A stretch of 64,000 nt of DNA from Trichoplax sp. H2 (lineage: Eukaryota > Placozoa > Uniplacotomia > Trichoplacea): contig NOWV01000016.1 of NCBI GenBank assembly GCA_003344405.1, positions 372,001 through 436,000 on the forward strand, written 5' to 3'. The notes under the pieces were generated by a model, which worked only from the letters and a program-made list of their open reading frames with translations, was not told the origin of the DNA and made no database searches. A program made the translations under genes and the position numbers. This document shows positions 52,901 to 64,000 of this stretch, piece after piece (the stretch's first letter is position 1; the number at the start of each line of letters is the position of its first letter).

Positions 52901-55900
52901 TAGATTTGCATTCCAAGACTAAATCATAAGATAAAATTTTCATAGAGTAAGAAAAAAGAGATCTATAGTAATAAATTTCTTGTCCATATCGATTAGATCA
53001 ATGTAATGCAATCATTCAGAATCCTATAGAATTCAATATTACGATTAATATGTTAATATCCATTACAGATATCGAGTGAAATACTCCAGAAAGAAAGCAA
53101 ATCAATCAGAACGATCGAAAAAATGCACGAAATGAATTCACTTGATGATGACGTAAGAAAATGTCTATTCTCGATCACTTTATTACTTATTCATGCTTCA
53201 ATAAAAGAATTAAAGTAGAGTAAAATTTCAATACAACGAATGGGAACATTGAATCTATTTGATGATCTTTTCCTATAGATTGTAACTGATCTATCTCTTA
53301 GTGAAAGCAGTAAGAATAAATCTAACGAAACCGTGAGTTGAATTCAAGCCTTAACCTAAGATCGTATTCAAACATATTTTACTCTCACTAAACTTGATTC
53401 AAATGGATTACATCTTGGACTTTGATATTATACAAATGATTTTCGATGCTGATAATCCTTACTTGAAAGAATTACATGGTAGTTTTTACGTAATAGATGC
53501 GCTATATGGTCGCAAACTTGGGCTCTAACGAGCTTAAATACTGAACTTTGATAGCTTAATAATGCTGTCATCTAGTTTTGGCATAAAGGAGCTCAAATCT
53601 TAGCTTGAAAATGCATAAACATACTTTAGCTACCATTATTCCTGGCTTTCGTGAGCTTAAATTCTAACCTTTGAGAGCTAAAAAATACCACCCAGAAACT
53701 TTGGTTCGAAGAAGTTCAAATCTTAACTTTTGGGATGTAGAACTAACTACTTTTAGTGGTGATCAAGCCTGATTTTAATGAGCTAAACTAAAAATAAATC
53801 AAATCTTAGACTTTGAAAGTGTAGAAAAATGTTTAGCTGTCATCAAACCAGAATTCCAGGAGTTAAAACTCTAAGGCCGTAACATTATAAGAAACTTTTT
53901 CGGCATCGTTCAACTTGGCTTGGCGAAGCTTATTTATTAGACTTTAATACAGTAAAACTGCTTTTAGCTCGTCATTAAAACTTACATTAAGAGAGTTTAG
54001 GCTATAAATTTTGATACCATATCTTATTGCTTTACCATTGCCACACTTTGTCCAAAAATACTCAAATCTTAAGCTTCAATAGTTGAAAAATACTTTCCAC
54101 TGTTCCCAAAATTGGCTTAAAGAACTTCGATCTTTCGATTTTGCATAAACATTTTCTACCGTAAAATTTAGCTCGGAAGTATTTAAATCTTATATTTGAA
54201 TGGTAGAAAAATACTCTTTACTATCACCAAATTGGCTTGAAGGACTTTAATCATTCGATTTCGTATAAATATTTTACTGTCTGAAGTCTAATTTAGACGC
54301 ATCAATTCGTAGGCTTTAAGGACTTCAATCTTTTGATATCGTGTAAATATTTTACGACAGCAAAATATAGTTCGAAAGTATTCAAATCTTTGGCTTCAAT
54401 AGCTGAAAAATACAATTACCGTCGCCAAAATTGGCTTGAAGAACTTCAATCTTTCGATATTTCATAAATTATTACTTTCGCAAAATCTAGCTCGAAAGAA
54501 TTCAAACCTTAGCCTTCAATATTAAAGAAATACTCTTTTCTATCGCAAAATTTGCCTGAAAGAGCTTCAATCTTTCGATTTTTCTTAAGCATTTAACTGT
54601 TGTATAATCTAATCTGGAAGTACGCAAACTTTAGACTGCAATGATAGATAGATGCACCACATATCTTGCTACCATTCAATTTGGCCTGAAAATGTTCAAA
54701 TCTTAAATCTTGAGCGCAGAGAAATATATCTTTATGCTTATAAAATTTGGCTTGTAAACCAGTTTTTTTAATTTATAATACCATACCGTAAATATTAATA
54801 GTAATGGAATATTCTTTTATATTAGTTTAATATACTTCCTAACTATGATTTCATGACAGGTCCAGTCGTCATCTGAATATAAGGTTACTAAAAGAGAAAA
54901 ATCAAAGCAGTCATTGAGGAGATTGAATTCACTAGATCAAAGTGATGTAAGAATACCCTAAATTGTAATGCTTAATCATACATAGCCTATTTATAATATA
55001 CCTTTAATGGCATAAATATGAATTGCGTCACCATGATAGAACTGAATTAGTCATAGATATGCGATTTTAATTTATATTTGTATAGAGAAAGAAGTCGCTT
55101 GTCGATAAAATTAGATCCATATCATTCGTTAAGGTCAGGAAAGGAATTTATTTTCTACTAAAATTTAAATTTCTTGATATAACTAGCCCAATAGAGTCCT
55201 TACGGCTAAAACTACACAACCTTTATTCAATTACTGAATATTGTGATTCGAAATTCAATAGAATTTTGATAGTAGCCAGGATGACTCTCCATCTGATTCG
55301 GGAATAGAACGTAAAGTTAAAGTAGGTCTTCTATTCTTAGCTATTAACTTCATTAATTTCTTAATTTAAGATATTATAAACAAAAATTGGAATAGTATTT
55401 ATAGGCTGATTTCTTCATATCAGTTCTTAGTTTAGAAAATCGCTAAATAGGATATCAAAAGTCTATCTCTAAATAAATTCGATCAAATCCTGTCCCATTC
55501 CTCCGGTAGAATCTCTTAATTTATAATAATGGCTAGATCTATTTCAATTTCTTTCCTCAAATAATTGAATCCAATCCAGTTTCAAGTAAATTCTTTAAAG
55601 CCACCCCAGTTTACAATAACCTGCAGATAAAGTATTTTAATAATGATACCTTGAATGATCGAATTTAATTAAACTGCAACTAATTTTATCACACAGCTCC
55701 TAGTTTAAAAATTGTTGATAGGAAATTTTAATGCTAATTACCTTCGATATTGCTCTTAAGTAACAAAATCTAAAATTTAATATTTATAATGTTGCTTCTC
55801 GAATGGTTGGATTTAACTAATCCTAAACGAAATTTTTACTACTTCTTTTCTACTATCATATTGATAAGTAGAAAATATTAAATGTCGATTACTTAAATAA

Positions 55901-58900
55901 CGAAATTACATTAACATTACTTTGAACCATTTCGTAGACTGTAATTACAAGTTAATATTATTAATTAATAACGACAGTACACCGAAATGTATGAGACATT
56001 TATGATGAAATGTTCGCCATATTATATCAAAAATGTGGCATGGCTTCAATATCACCTCGATAGATCGCTTAATATATGAATTTCTGATAACTTCAGATTT
56101 TATATTTCTAAACATTTAATAGAATACTGAATTTTTACTATCTTGAATCATGATAGAAACGTGAAAGCAGTAGAACTCACGCCAGTAAAGAAGAAGATAC
56201 GGAATCAAGTCATAATGTAATTCGGATATATAGGATATAAATTAATAGCATATTGCATGATATACGTACATCTGCATGAGTATACGACTAAGTAACTGCT
56301 ATTAAAAGTTTTAAAACTATCAAAGTCTAGTAATATATATTAGATTCTGATGAGTTACTGTATGCTAGAGTTAGCTAGTGTACCCTTAAGAATATTAACT
56401 AGACACTTATCTTTCAGAAACGCGATAGTAACAAAACCCGTTCTAGCAAAGAAGAAGACATCATATCCAGTAATAAGGTTGATAAGATATGTACTGAGTA
56501 GTAAAGCAATTGCTATACTATATATTCAGTATGCACTGCTAGGCAATAAATTGAACAGTATTTATAAGCCATCAAACTTAGTAAAATAAAACATCTATTA
56601 TGCATACCTACTTCAGAAACATGAAAGTAGTAAACCTCATACTAGCGGAGGAGACGACAGTCTATCCAGCAATAAGGTGGAAAGGGTATCTTCTAAACAA
56701 TTTATCAATTTCTATGCTATAAATTAAATATATAACGCTAGATAATAGGTTGAACAACATGTATAAGTCACCAATCTTAGTAACATAAGACATGTGTTAA
56801 ACGCTCTCTACTGCAGAAACATGAAGGTAGCAAAACTCAAGTTTGTAAAGCAGAAGATAATACATCTAGTAGCAAGGTAATTATTTTTGTATGATAAATA
56901 GTAAATTAAAGTATTATACATTGGATAAATGTTGTTGAATAACAAACTTAGGAGTTTTAAAAATTATCCAGTTTAATCAAAGAGATGCAAGTATGTAAAT
57001 ATTAAAAATTATGGATGAAAAATGTATCTATTACAGAAACATGAAAGTAGTAATACTCATATCAGTAATGGGGAAGACATCATATCCAGCAGTAAGGTAG
57101 GAAAGCATAACCTAAATAATACATTATTACACACCGAGTATATATGGAGTGCCTTCCTTTTTAATAATGTACTGAAATCGTCTAGAGAACCTTTTATTTA
57201 AACCTTCCTTTTAATAATGTACCGAAATCGTCTAGTAAAAATTAGTATATATCGTTAAAAAATGTTAATATGCAAATTAAATGAACATATCATAGAAACA
57301 TGAAAGTAGCAAAACCCACACCAGCAAAGGGGAAGATAACGCAACCAGCAATAAGGTAGAAAAACACGTTCCAAATAACAAATTATTATTCACTCAGTAT
57401 ACGTGTATAATGAGTGTGTTTCTTCAAATAACATACCAAAGTCACTAAACATTAACATAAATCATATTAGAAATATCAATATAAAAATTAAACGTACATA
57501 TTACAGAAGCAAGAAAGTAGCAAAACCCATACTGGCAAAGGTGAAGATAACACATCCAATAATAAGGTAGGAAGCACATTCTAAATAGCAAATTATTGTA
57601 CACTTAGAATATATTAAGCGTATTCCTTTTAATAAAGTGCTGAGGCCATTAGTATAAATCACATTAAAGATGCTAACATATAAATTAAATGCATACATCA
57701 CAGAAGCGTGAAAGTAGCAAAGGTCTTACTAGTAAAATCGACGACAATCTATCCAGCAGTAAGGTATTTACAATGTCATAACCATATGACATAACGCTTT
57801 TGCAAATATGAATGACATAAAATGATGCATACAATAAATTCTTTACCTCATTCTTATACATTAAAAAAATAGCTTTACATAAAACATACAATAATTAATG
57901 CAAAAATATGAAATAAATTTCATGTTTTCCTTTTATACAAACTAATACTCAAAGGTAAATTTATCTTTACTCATTTTAATTGCAGAGGAGTTCTAAGGAT
58001 AAGATTGATCGGAATCGTAAATCAAGATCAAGTGGTGATCGTAGATCGTCAGATAAAAAGGTTTACAATTAATTAAAATAGATTAATACGTCAGTTTTAT
58101 ATCTAGATCTTGGAAAATTTAAAAAACTGCAGCAGTTAAATGAATTTAACGATTCTCAATTATTCCTGGTATTTGCAAATTCGATGTTCTATTTGAGCTC
58201 GCAAACGTATTAGCATTTAAATATAAATTTGTAGGATATAAAAACAAGAAATTAATTTACCAATATACGTATAATATGCTTTTTGGCTGATACTAGTCAA
58301 GTTTATTAATTTAAATTTATGATACTATTAATAATACTTGCGTACTTGTACGTACTAAATGTTATTGCACCATTCTTGATATCAAAAATCTACAGCATAT
58401 CTAGAATTTCTATGTTATGTATATACACTTTTAGTCATTAAAGGAAACTATTTTGAGCTTCGATTTCAAGCCTGGAGATACTGTTCGTAGTGGTAGCAAA
58501 GTGAGCTTAATTTTCAAATTTTCAAATTTTCCAAAATATCTTCATATGAAGAGCTACTGCGTTAAAATCTTTAAGCTATGAATTTTTTACACTATATTTC
58601 ACACCACTTTTGGCTAAAATGATGCTAATATCAACTAAGGTCGGCAAGTTATGCTATTTTGGGAGGACAGAATTTGCCGATGGAATATGGGCTGGTATAA
58701 AATTAGATGAACCTATCGGTAAAAACGATGGTACAGTAGATGGAGTAACTTACTTTAGTTGCAAACCTAAGCATGGTAAGATGTGAATGAATATGCAAAT
58801 ATATTCTAAGGTCAACAAGGCACTCGTCAATTTGTTGTAATTTAGGTATTTTGGTAAATGCGTCCAGAGTACAGAAAGTAACGGACCATACAACTAGTGA

Positions 58901-61044
58901 TAGCAATCAGTTTTCCGATCTTATACCTAACCCTTCGGAGATAAAGAATATTTTCGAAAGTGCAAGTGATTCTTCGCAATTACAATCCAATCCTGACGAA
59001 ATTAGCGTATTAGACCTTTTACAACTGAAATATGAATCATCAAAAATTAGGGTAATGCGACTTTACAATCCACTCATTTACTGTAGAATAGAATAAGTTC
59101 TAGAAATATGAGATAAGACATTCAAAATAAGATTGTATAATTAGGATATAGACTGTCATAAGCATTTCTATTCTGCCATTTTAGATAGGAGACCGAGTCA
59201 TTGCGTCCGATGATAAACCAGGAGTAGTTCGTTTTGTAGGAAAAACTAAATTTGCTAGTGGGTGAGTAAATTCTCAATATTGCGATTGCTGGTCAATCAT
59301 TAGATAATTAAATCTTATTGATCTTCTTAACTGATTTACTTCATGAATATTTATTAAAATACTGATATTGGAAATTGAAATTAAATTGAAAAGTACCTGG
59401 ATTGGGATTGAACTTGATGAAGAGCTAGGTAAGAACGATGGTTCGACGGCTGGCGTTCGCTACTTTACTTGTAAGCCCCGCCATGGCGTCTTTCTTCCAC
59501 CATCTAAAGTTATGAAGTATGTCGATAGCATCATTATTCCTACTGCTTTCATTTTGGGTATTTTTACTAAATATGAACAATTTAGAGGATATCTAGATTA
59601 GCATGTATTAACTTATTAATCGGTGTATCTATAATTTAGGGATTTAAATTACTACTACGCAGCGAAATTACAGAAAGAATCTGACTTACAAGCTGCTCAA
59701 GCTGAAAAAGCCCGATTAATTAAAAATGCTAACTTGCCAGATGAGAATAAAAATAGGTATACCTACCTTTATCTCATTTTTCACTCTATATATCAATCAG
59801 TACATTTGATTTCATGACTACGAAATTGTTGACTAAAAGACTGAACTTTGATACTATGTAATTATGTTAAAACATAGCAGTATTTGACAAAACGACAACC
59901 TTTTGATTTTACCATACTCATTTTGTACTTACTTTAAAACGAAACTGTACATATTACGAGAAAAGTATACAATATACTGTAATTTTAAATCAAGCATCCA
60001 TTAGAAATTTTTACGCTCGAGGTTATTGGAATCGAATTTAGACGACATATAAAACTGATTTCAGGACATTTCAATTCTTGCATGCTGTTCCAATAAATTT
60101 TTTATCACAAGTTAAATTAGTTGATTCTATGGTGTACTATAAATTTATCAGCTAGGGAATTTAAAACCTAACAAAGAACGCTATGTTTTCATATTGGATT
60201 AAAATTATCAATATGCAACCTATAACCCTATTTTAATCGATAATTTAAGAATTTTTTTATCCACTATGTCTGTGACAGGGATGTTTCTGCTTCGAAATCA
60301 AGTATAAGTGACAGCGTTGATACGGTGCTTAGAAATAGTAAAATCAAAAGAGAGAGTGATGAAAAAGCGATAGCAATGAATCTAAAGCTCAAAACCAATA
60401 CCAACAATTCTTTAGGCAAATCTGACCCTAACTCTTCCAGTATTACTGTCACAACGGTGAGTTATTATGGTCAATTTCAGCTGCATTGGTAATTTTCTAA
60501 ATTAGAAATTGTATTTCATCGTACAGGGAATGAGTGCATACGTCAACAGCGACATTGGAATTATCAGATTTATCGGTTATGTTGAACCCCTGCATGGAAA
60601 TTATCTCGGCATCGAGTTACGCAAACCAAGTAAGTTTACTGCGGAGTAGCCAGGAAGCCTATTGCTACACTGATAATGATAATTCATACTAAATTTATCT
60701 GCATCAGTTTAATTAATTTCACTTACAACGCTATTTTAGAGGGAACCATGGATGGCACATATGAAGGCAAAAAGTACTTTGCCTGGTATGATATTTAGTT
60801 ATAATCCAAACACGCGCAAATTCTTTCTAGACACAATAATTTATCGTAGGAAATGTGATATACGCGTATGTTAATTTTTATCTGTGTTTAAAATTGAAAA
60901 ACTATTCTGTTAACTCTCATGACGATCATCTTAAAATTTTGTTTTTACTTTGTCTTCTTTAGTAAACCCAATCATGGTCTTTTAGTTAAGCCAAGTGCCG
61001 TTACAGTCCGGGGAATTAATGCAGCAGAATTAATTGAAGAATAG
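47952..61044 (+). CDS. CLIP4: CLIP3/CLIP4-like ankyrin + triple CAP-Gly protein with expanded linker (45 exons)
   Basis: Assembled product about 1207 aa (vertebrate CLIP4 about 700). Order: N-terminal leader ([11 protein letters not shown], exon 1; ATG 47952, A at -3), ankyrin half to about residue 243, a module-built linker of about 590 residues, then CAP-Gly 1 (about 837-905), CAP-Gly 2 (about 967-1030) and CAP-Gly 3 (about 1131-1200), TAG at 61042. CLIP3/4 proteins bind microtubule plus ends, EEY/F-type tails and Golgi/endosomal membranes. Human CLIP3 has two CAP-Gly domains and CLIP4 three, so CLIP4 is the closer label, though the leader is also like CLIP3. Phases match at all junctions. 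The exons are detailed in the next four entries. An AATAAA lies 74 bases past the stop. The gene takes up a fifth of the window, and most of its exon count is the duplicated linker. Confidence 0.9.
50126..54946 (+). other. CLIP4: CLIP3/4-like gene, exons 10-24: linker, SLDQDE exon family
   Basis: Exons 50126-50206, 50392-50445, 50588-50671, 50894-50968, 51255-51332, 51623-51694, 51817-51891, 51996-52070, 52183-52257, 52419-52490, 52612-52698, 52828-52890, 53069-53152, 53279-53332, 54860-54946. All are phase 0 at both ends. From 51255 on most are copies of one module: [VI][17 protein letters not shown] followed by DSLDQDE, with endings SLEQDE, SLDEDE, LLDQDE, SLDQEG, SLNQDD, SSEQNG, SLTQND, SLDQSD. 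They are Lys/Ser/Asp-rich with no hydrophobic core, so disordered. Spacing of successive exon starts is 180-370 bases. Confidence 0.85.
53470..54765. repeat. intronic minisatellite in the CLIP3/4-like gene
   Basis: About twenty diverged units of roughly 60-65 bp fill the 1.5-kb intron between exons 23 and 24. Best preserved is a two-unit pattern, AATTGGCTTGAAGAACTTCA...TCTTTCGAT and CTCGAAAGTATTCAAATCTT...TTGAAAAATAC. Stops in all frames, so not coding. Confidence 0.75.
55086..58060 (+). other. CLIP4: CLIP3/4-like gene, exons 25-35: eight-fold duplicated 60-nt exon
   Basis: Exons 55086-55133 and 55280-55321 precede eight 60-nt exons: 56157-56216, 56418-56477, 56617-56676, 56817-56876, 57037-57096, 57296-57355, 57507-57566, 57704-57763; exon 57986-58060 follows. 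Each 60-nt exon is phase 0-0 and codes a variant of K[HR]ESSKTHTSK then xEDxxSSNK, each ending AAG|GT or AAT|GT and starting CAG|AA or TAG|AA. Starts are 197-261 bases apart and the introns are also recognisably related, so whole exon-plus-intron units were duplicated. The last exon is Arg/Ser-rich ([15 protein letters not shown]). Confidence 0.88.
58435..61044 (+). other. CLIP4: CLIP3/4-like gene, exons 36-45: three CAP-Gly domains
   Basis: Exons 58435-58500, 58640-58775, 58846-59051, 59185-59261, 59394-59516, 59640-59756, 60279-60456, 60527-60629, 60740-60785, 60963-61044. CAP-Gly 1: [37 protein letters not shown]-Gly 2: [45 protein letters not shown]-Gly 3: [12 protein letters not shown], then [15 protein letters not shown] and [13 protein letters not shown]. 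The GKNDG groove motif that binds EEY/F tails is intact in domains 1 and 2 but is GTMDG in domain 3. A helix with alternating charge ([20 protein letters not shown]) follows domain 2. Confidence 0.93.
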
Positions 61045-61117
61045 TCTTCCATTACTTATTAAGAAGTATATGACAAAATACCAACTTTTAACTAAGAAAC
61101 TAAATTTTATGCGTTGC

Positions 61118-61123
61118 AATAAA
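61118..61123 (+). promoter_or_regulatory. polyadenylation signal of the CLIP3/4-like gene
   Basis: AATAAA 74 bases downstream of the TAG stop. Confidence 0.55.
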
Positions 61124-61817
61124 TATAGAAAAAGCAGTCTTGAGTCAATATTCTAATTCGATATAACAGTAGTATTGTGCAGTATATGGCTAATTTATTA
61201 ATTTAAGATAGCATACCATATGCTTGAATATAACCGTATCTATATTTGCGAACTACGCGGTCAAATAATCTTATACGCATCATTCTTTCAATCTTACCCT
61301 TCTATTTTTACTAATTATATTGCAATATTCTAATTTCAAGGATATCATTATCTGCGCTTACTTGCTATTTCATACAATCATTCCGTTGTACTAATTCTAT
61401 ATACTACGATTCGTCGTCAATTTATAATATCTTTTCTCTTAATGGTGTGTTCTCGCTTGCTTATACATATATATTATAATTCTCATTTATTAAAATTGCT
61501 TATTGTATAAGGCCATGTTTGTACAATGTAAAATGTATCGAGTACCTGCCTTGACATTATATAGTTCATTGTAAGGCACTGGAATATTTATGAATTAATA
61601 ATGTTTATAATTAAGTATCTATCTATTATCACTAGATTCATTAGGTCTCGAAATAAAGTTAAAAGAAAAAATGGTTCTTAGCTAGTACTATATTGTAGGT
61701 AGTTTTACCATTAACAGCTCAACAATATTTATATACGCGTATTTGCTAACGTTATGAAATTATACGATAAAAATAAATTAAATCACTTGTATTATGACAT
61801 AATCCTTTTGCCTGTAT
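61124..61817. other. intergenic, nothing recognised
   Basis: AT-rich spacer downstream of the CLIP3/4-like gene. Confidence 0.4.
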
Positions 61818-61822
61818 TGAAG

Positions 61823-62160
61823 TGTCACGGTGCTAACTCACCGTACCAAAATAGTACACGCTTTGCGGCTACAATGATATTGTAAGCCGAGGAGATTACG
61901 TAACCAGATATAGATTGTAGACGGTACGATTTAAATTGTGATGTGTTAAAGGTCATTTATATCTATAGTTGGATTAGTATTATTCTAAGAGGTGTGTAAA
62001 AGCTTGTAGATAAGATCTATTTAAACGATTGGACAAATTAATAAAAAGTTAGTTCTTAGTTCCTAAGGTTAGAAGTATAACGGAAATCGAAGGTGTACGA
62101 ATTATTGCGAGATCGTAGATTCGATCACAACGTTATCTTGTCACACGGGAATTTGTGACA
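61823..62160 (+). mobile_element. solo-LTR-like element, TGTCAC family
   Basis: Begins TGTCACGGTGCTAACTCACC and ends ATTTGTGACA (perfect inverted TGTCAC/GTGACA). Flanks TGAAG (61818-61822) and TGACG (62161-62165) are a target duplication with one mismatch. Length is 338 bp. Like the copy at 18082 it opens with a small hairpin (ACGGTG...CACCGT), and the stem here differs by compensating bases. Confidence 0.65.
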
Positions 62161-62165
62161 TGACG

Positions 62166-63199
62166 ACGTTTCCATATGTTGTAATAGCTCTAACGTAACT
62201 AATTTGAATTTGTTTAGGTAAAAGAATGACAGTAAAGGCGAATAAATCAGTTGTAATACGCGATAATTATGAGATTGTTAGTGATTATATATGTTTATTT
62301 GTTGTTAAATAAGCAATGGCAGCTATACAATTTATATCGAGCATACTCCCCTAGAATATTACAGAATTGACTATCTTATGTACAATGATCGAAAACAATA
62401 GATATACATCATATAAGCCAGGTGCGGAGTACAAATATACACACGTCTAACAGTCATTTCTCAGTCGCCCTTTGCCTATATAATAAAATCTGTTCTACTA
62501 GCTGTAATTAAAGTGTGGTTCACACAAGTAATTTAGAATAGCAGATTTTATTACTGATTCTCTATCGATTGAGATACTACGTATTACGTAGACAATAGTA
62601 CAACAAGCTCCGATAGACAAGGAAAACTTCCTGCAACAGCAGATCTTAGAAAAGAAGGACTAAGAACAACAATGGCAGAAAAGTGTCGCTGCTTAAATAT
62701 ATTATCTTACTTGTTTGTAGCATGATAATTGTGAAAAACATAATTCAAGACTTACAGAACTTAGTATGAGAATAAAATTATACGATTAGTATCATATTCT
62801 ACGAAGCTGAAATCAACATACTTGAATTATCACAAACATTACTAATATATATCTATTATTGTTAACAACCCTAGATTTTGGTATTATTTTTAAGTTATAT
62901 CTAATTTACTTCTACATAACATGTTGACAATAATAGCTTATCTAACAGCTGCACTACAGCCTATTCAACAACAGTAGATAACTCGTACATTGATCAGTAA
63001 GAAGGCTGGAAAATTTTCTGCATAAAAGATATGAAAAACTGCAAATTACCTTAAGGAATTATAGCAAAAGTTATTTTTGAAAAATTTTTGGTACAAGTCA
63101 TTACATAGTACGCTGTTAATATTAAACTAGCTTTCTCTCATACTATATTGTCAAACTAAAATATAGCGGCAATTTTGCCTGTTAATAATTACAATGTGC
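62166..63199. other. intergenic between LTR and ZER1 3' end
   Basis: A GCCTATATAATAAAATC promoter-like run lies at about 62475. The only ATG frame after it is short and unrecognised. No AATAAA close to the ZER1 stop was seen. Confidence 0.35.
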
Positions 63200-63929
63200 T
63201 TATGTACTGCTTAAATTTAAGTGCTTAGTATCTGTAGGTGACATAGCGTCCCTATCAACCTTCCAAGTCACACATTGTTCAATTGTCATATCTAAATAAT
63301 TTTGCATACGAATTGGAATGTTTGTCTGATTACGAACACTTCGTAAATGTGCAAGATCTTTCCAAAGCATTGGACAATATTTTGTAGCTAAAATTTTAAA
63401 ATGTTGACGTTAGTAAGCTAACCACGCAATGAATAATTAATATTTAGCAGCAAAGCAGATTACTAATAATAAACTTACGGTAAACTCCAGTCAAATTTGC
63501 AAATGCCCAACTAGCAAAGTACTGGACTTGCATTGTATCATTAAGTAGAAGGTAAATTATCGGCGTTAACGATCTGCAATGGATACACCATGAATAAGCA
63601 TTAGCCGAGTATAAGTATCAAGTGGTACATTTAAATGGCAATCACTTTTAAATGTCATTAACCTATAATTGATTGTACGGTCTGCTTTTATATTCCAACT
63701 TTCGCTTACACTAATCTTTATGTGAAAAATGAGACATTTAGGTTAGAAAAATTTTACTTGAAAAAATGTAAAAAGTTATCAATGGATTGAATCGCTCACA
63801 ATTTCATTTAAAGTCTCTTCACGTAACGTTTCGCTAACAGTCCAGGCATCCTCTCCATCGGATGCTAAATGAGCCAAAATACCTGCTGAATTATAGCCTA
63901 TTTCTAATTCACTTTCTCGTAGTAAAGAT
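63200..63929 (-). CDS. ZER1: ZER1 (ZYG11 family) C-terminus, partial at right edge
   Basis: Four minus-strand exons: 63929-63800, 63715-63663, 63573-63479 and 63387-63200; phases agree and TAA is at 63202-63200. The 5' part lies beyond 64000. ZER1 is a CUL2 ubiquitin-ligase substrate receptor that reads N-terminal glycine degrons through its C-terminal armadillo repeats, the part seen here. Landmarks: GYNSAGILAHLASDG...AWT, SWNIKADRTINYRSLTPII, FASWAFANLTGVYPTKYCPM and a final TIEQC helix. The INYRS...PI, VYPxKYCP and IEHC-like positions match ZER1 better than ZYG11A/B. The second exon's acceptor CACATAAAG has a long upstream pyrimidine tract. The open stretch to the right of 63929 is intron. 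Confidence 0.88.
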
Positions 63930-64000
63930 CTATAAATCATGACATAGAAACAACATTTTTTTAATTTTATCACATATATTGCCACAACAATCTACAGCAT

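Noticed and set aside
56157-57763. Regularly spaced 60-bp repeats resembling a CRISPR array
   Set aside because: Spacers are about 140-200 bp and AT-rich, repeats are degenerate, open in one frame and bounded by AG/GT splice sites; they are duplicated exons in an animal gene.
62470-62700. Promoter-like TATATAATAAAA followed by a small ATG frame
   Set aside because: The frame is under 20 codons and unrecognised, and such TATA-like runs are common in this AT-rich DNA.

Overview
The window reads as genomic DNA of an early-branching animal. It is AT-rich, genes are cut into many short exons with GT-AG introns of about 70-500 bases, and both strands carry genes. The gene set is metazoan: TSC1 (hamartin), a TTLL11-type tubulin polyglutamylase, a CLIP3/CLIP4-type ankyrin plus CAP-Gly protein, ZER1, a class-A GPCR, a tektin-like protein and a chymotrypsin-fold protease exon. 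A placozoan or similar basal metazoan fits best; this is inference from gene content and intron style. All multi-exon models were assembled by eye. Reading-frame phases agree across every intron of the TSC1, TTLL11, CLIP and ZER1 models, which is a strong internal check.

Layout. 1-1862: last exon of a trypsin-like protease (+), its other exons lying left of the window or absent. 3324-5095: four-exon tektin-like gene (-). 6736-12476: complete 19-exon TSC1 (+), about 1093 aa. 13115-16592: complete six-exon TTLL11-like gene (-), 551 aa, convergent with TSC1. 16600-20000: repeats, a tandem M-box-like duplication and a 582-bp solo-LTR-like element with a perfect 5-bp target duplication. 20068-21066: intronless class-A GPCR (-). 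21067-47951: about 27 kb with no gene I recognise. It holds two 20-N gaps around an apparently polymorphic LTR insertion, a GC-richer TATA-bearing island, and a diverged tandem array at 41.7-44.05 kb. 47952-61044: one 45-exon gene (+) for a CLIP3/CLIP4-like protein of about 1207 aa. 61823-62160: second solo-LTR-like element. 63200-64000: 3' end of ZER1 (-), running off the right edge.

The most unusual system is inside the CLIP3/4-like gene. Between the conserved ankyrin half and the three CAP-Gly domains, where vertebrate CLIP3/4 have a short linker, the gene carries about 25 small symmetrical (phase 0-0) exons. They include a family of about ten 63-87-nt exons, mostly ending in an SLDQDE-like motif, and eight consecutive 60-nt exons each coding a close variant of one 20-residue Lys/Ser/His-rich module. 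Together they insert about 590 charged, probably disordered residues that could be shortened or lengthened module by module by splicing without breaking frame.

Several genes act on microtubules or cilia: the CLIP3/4-like protein (CAP-Gly binds EEY/F-type tails), the TTLL11-like enzyme (tubulin glutamylation) and the tektin-like protein (axonemal filaments). I see no evidence that they are co-regulated.
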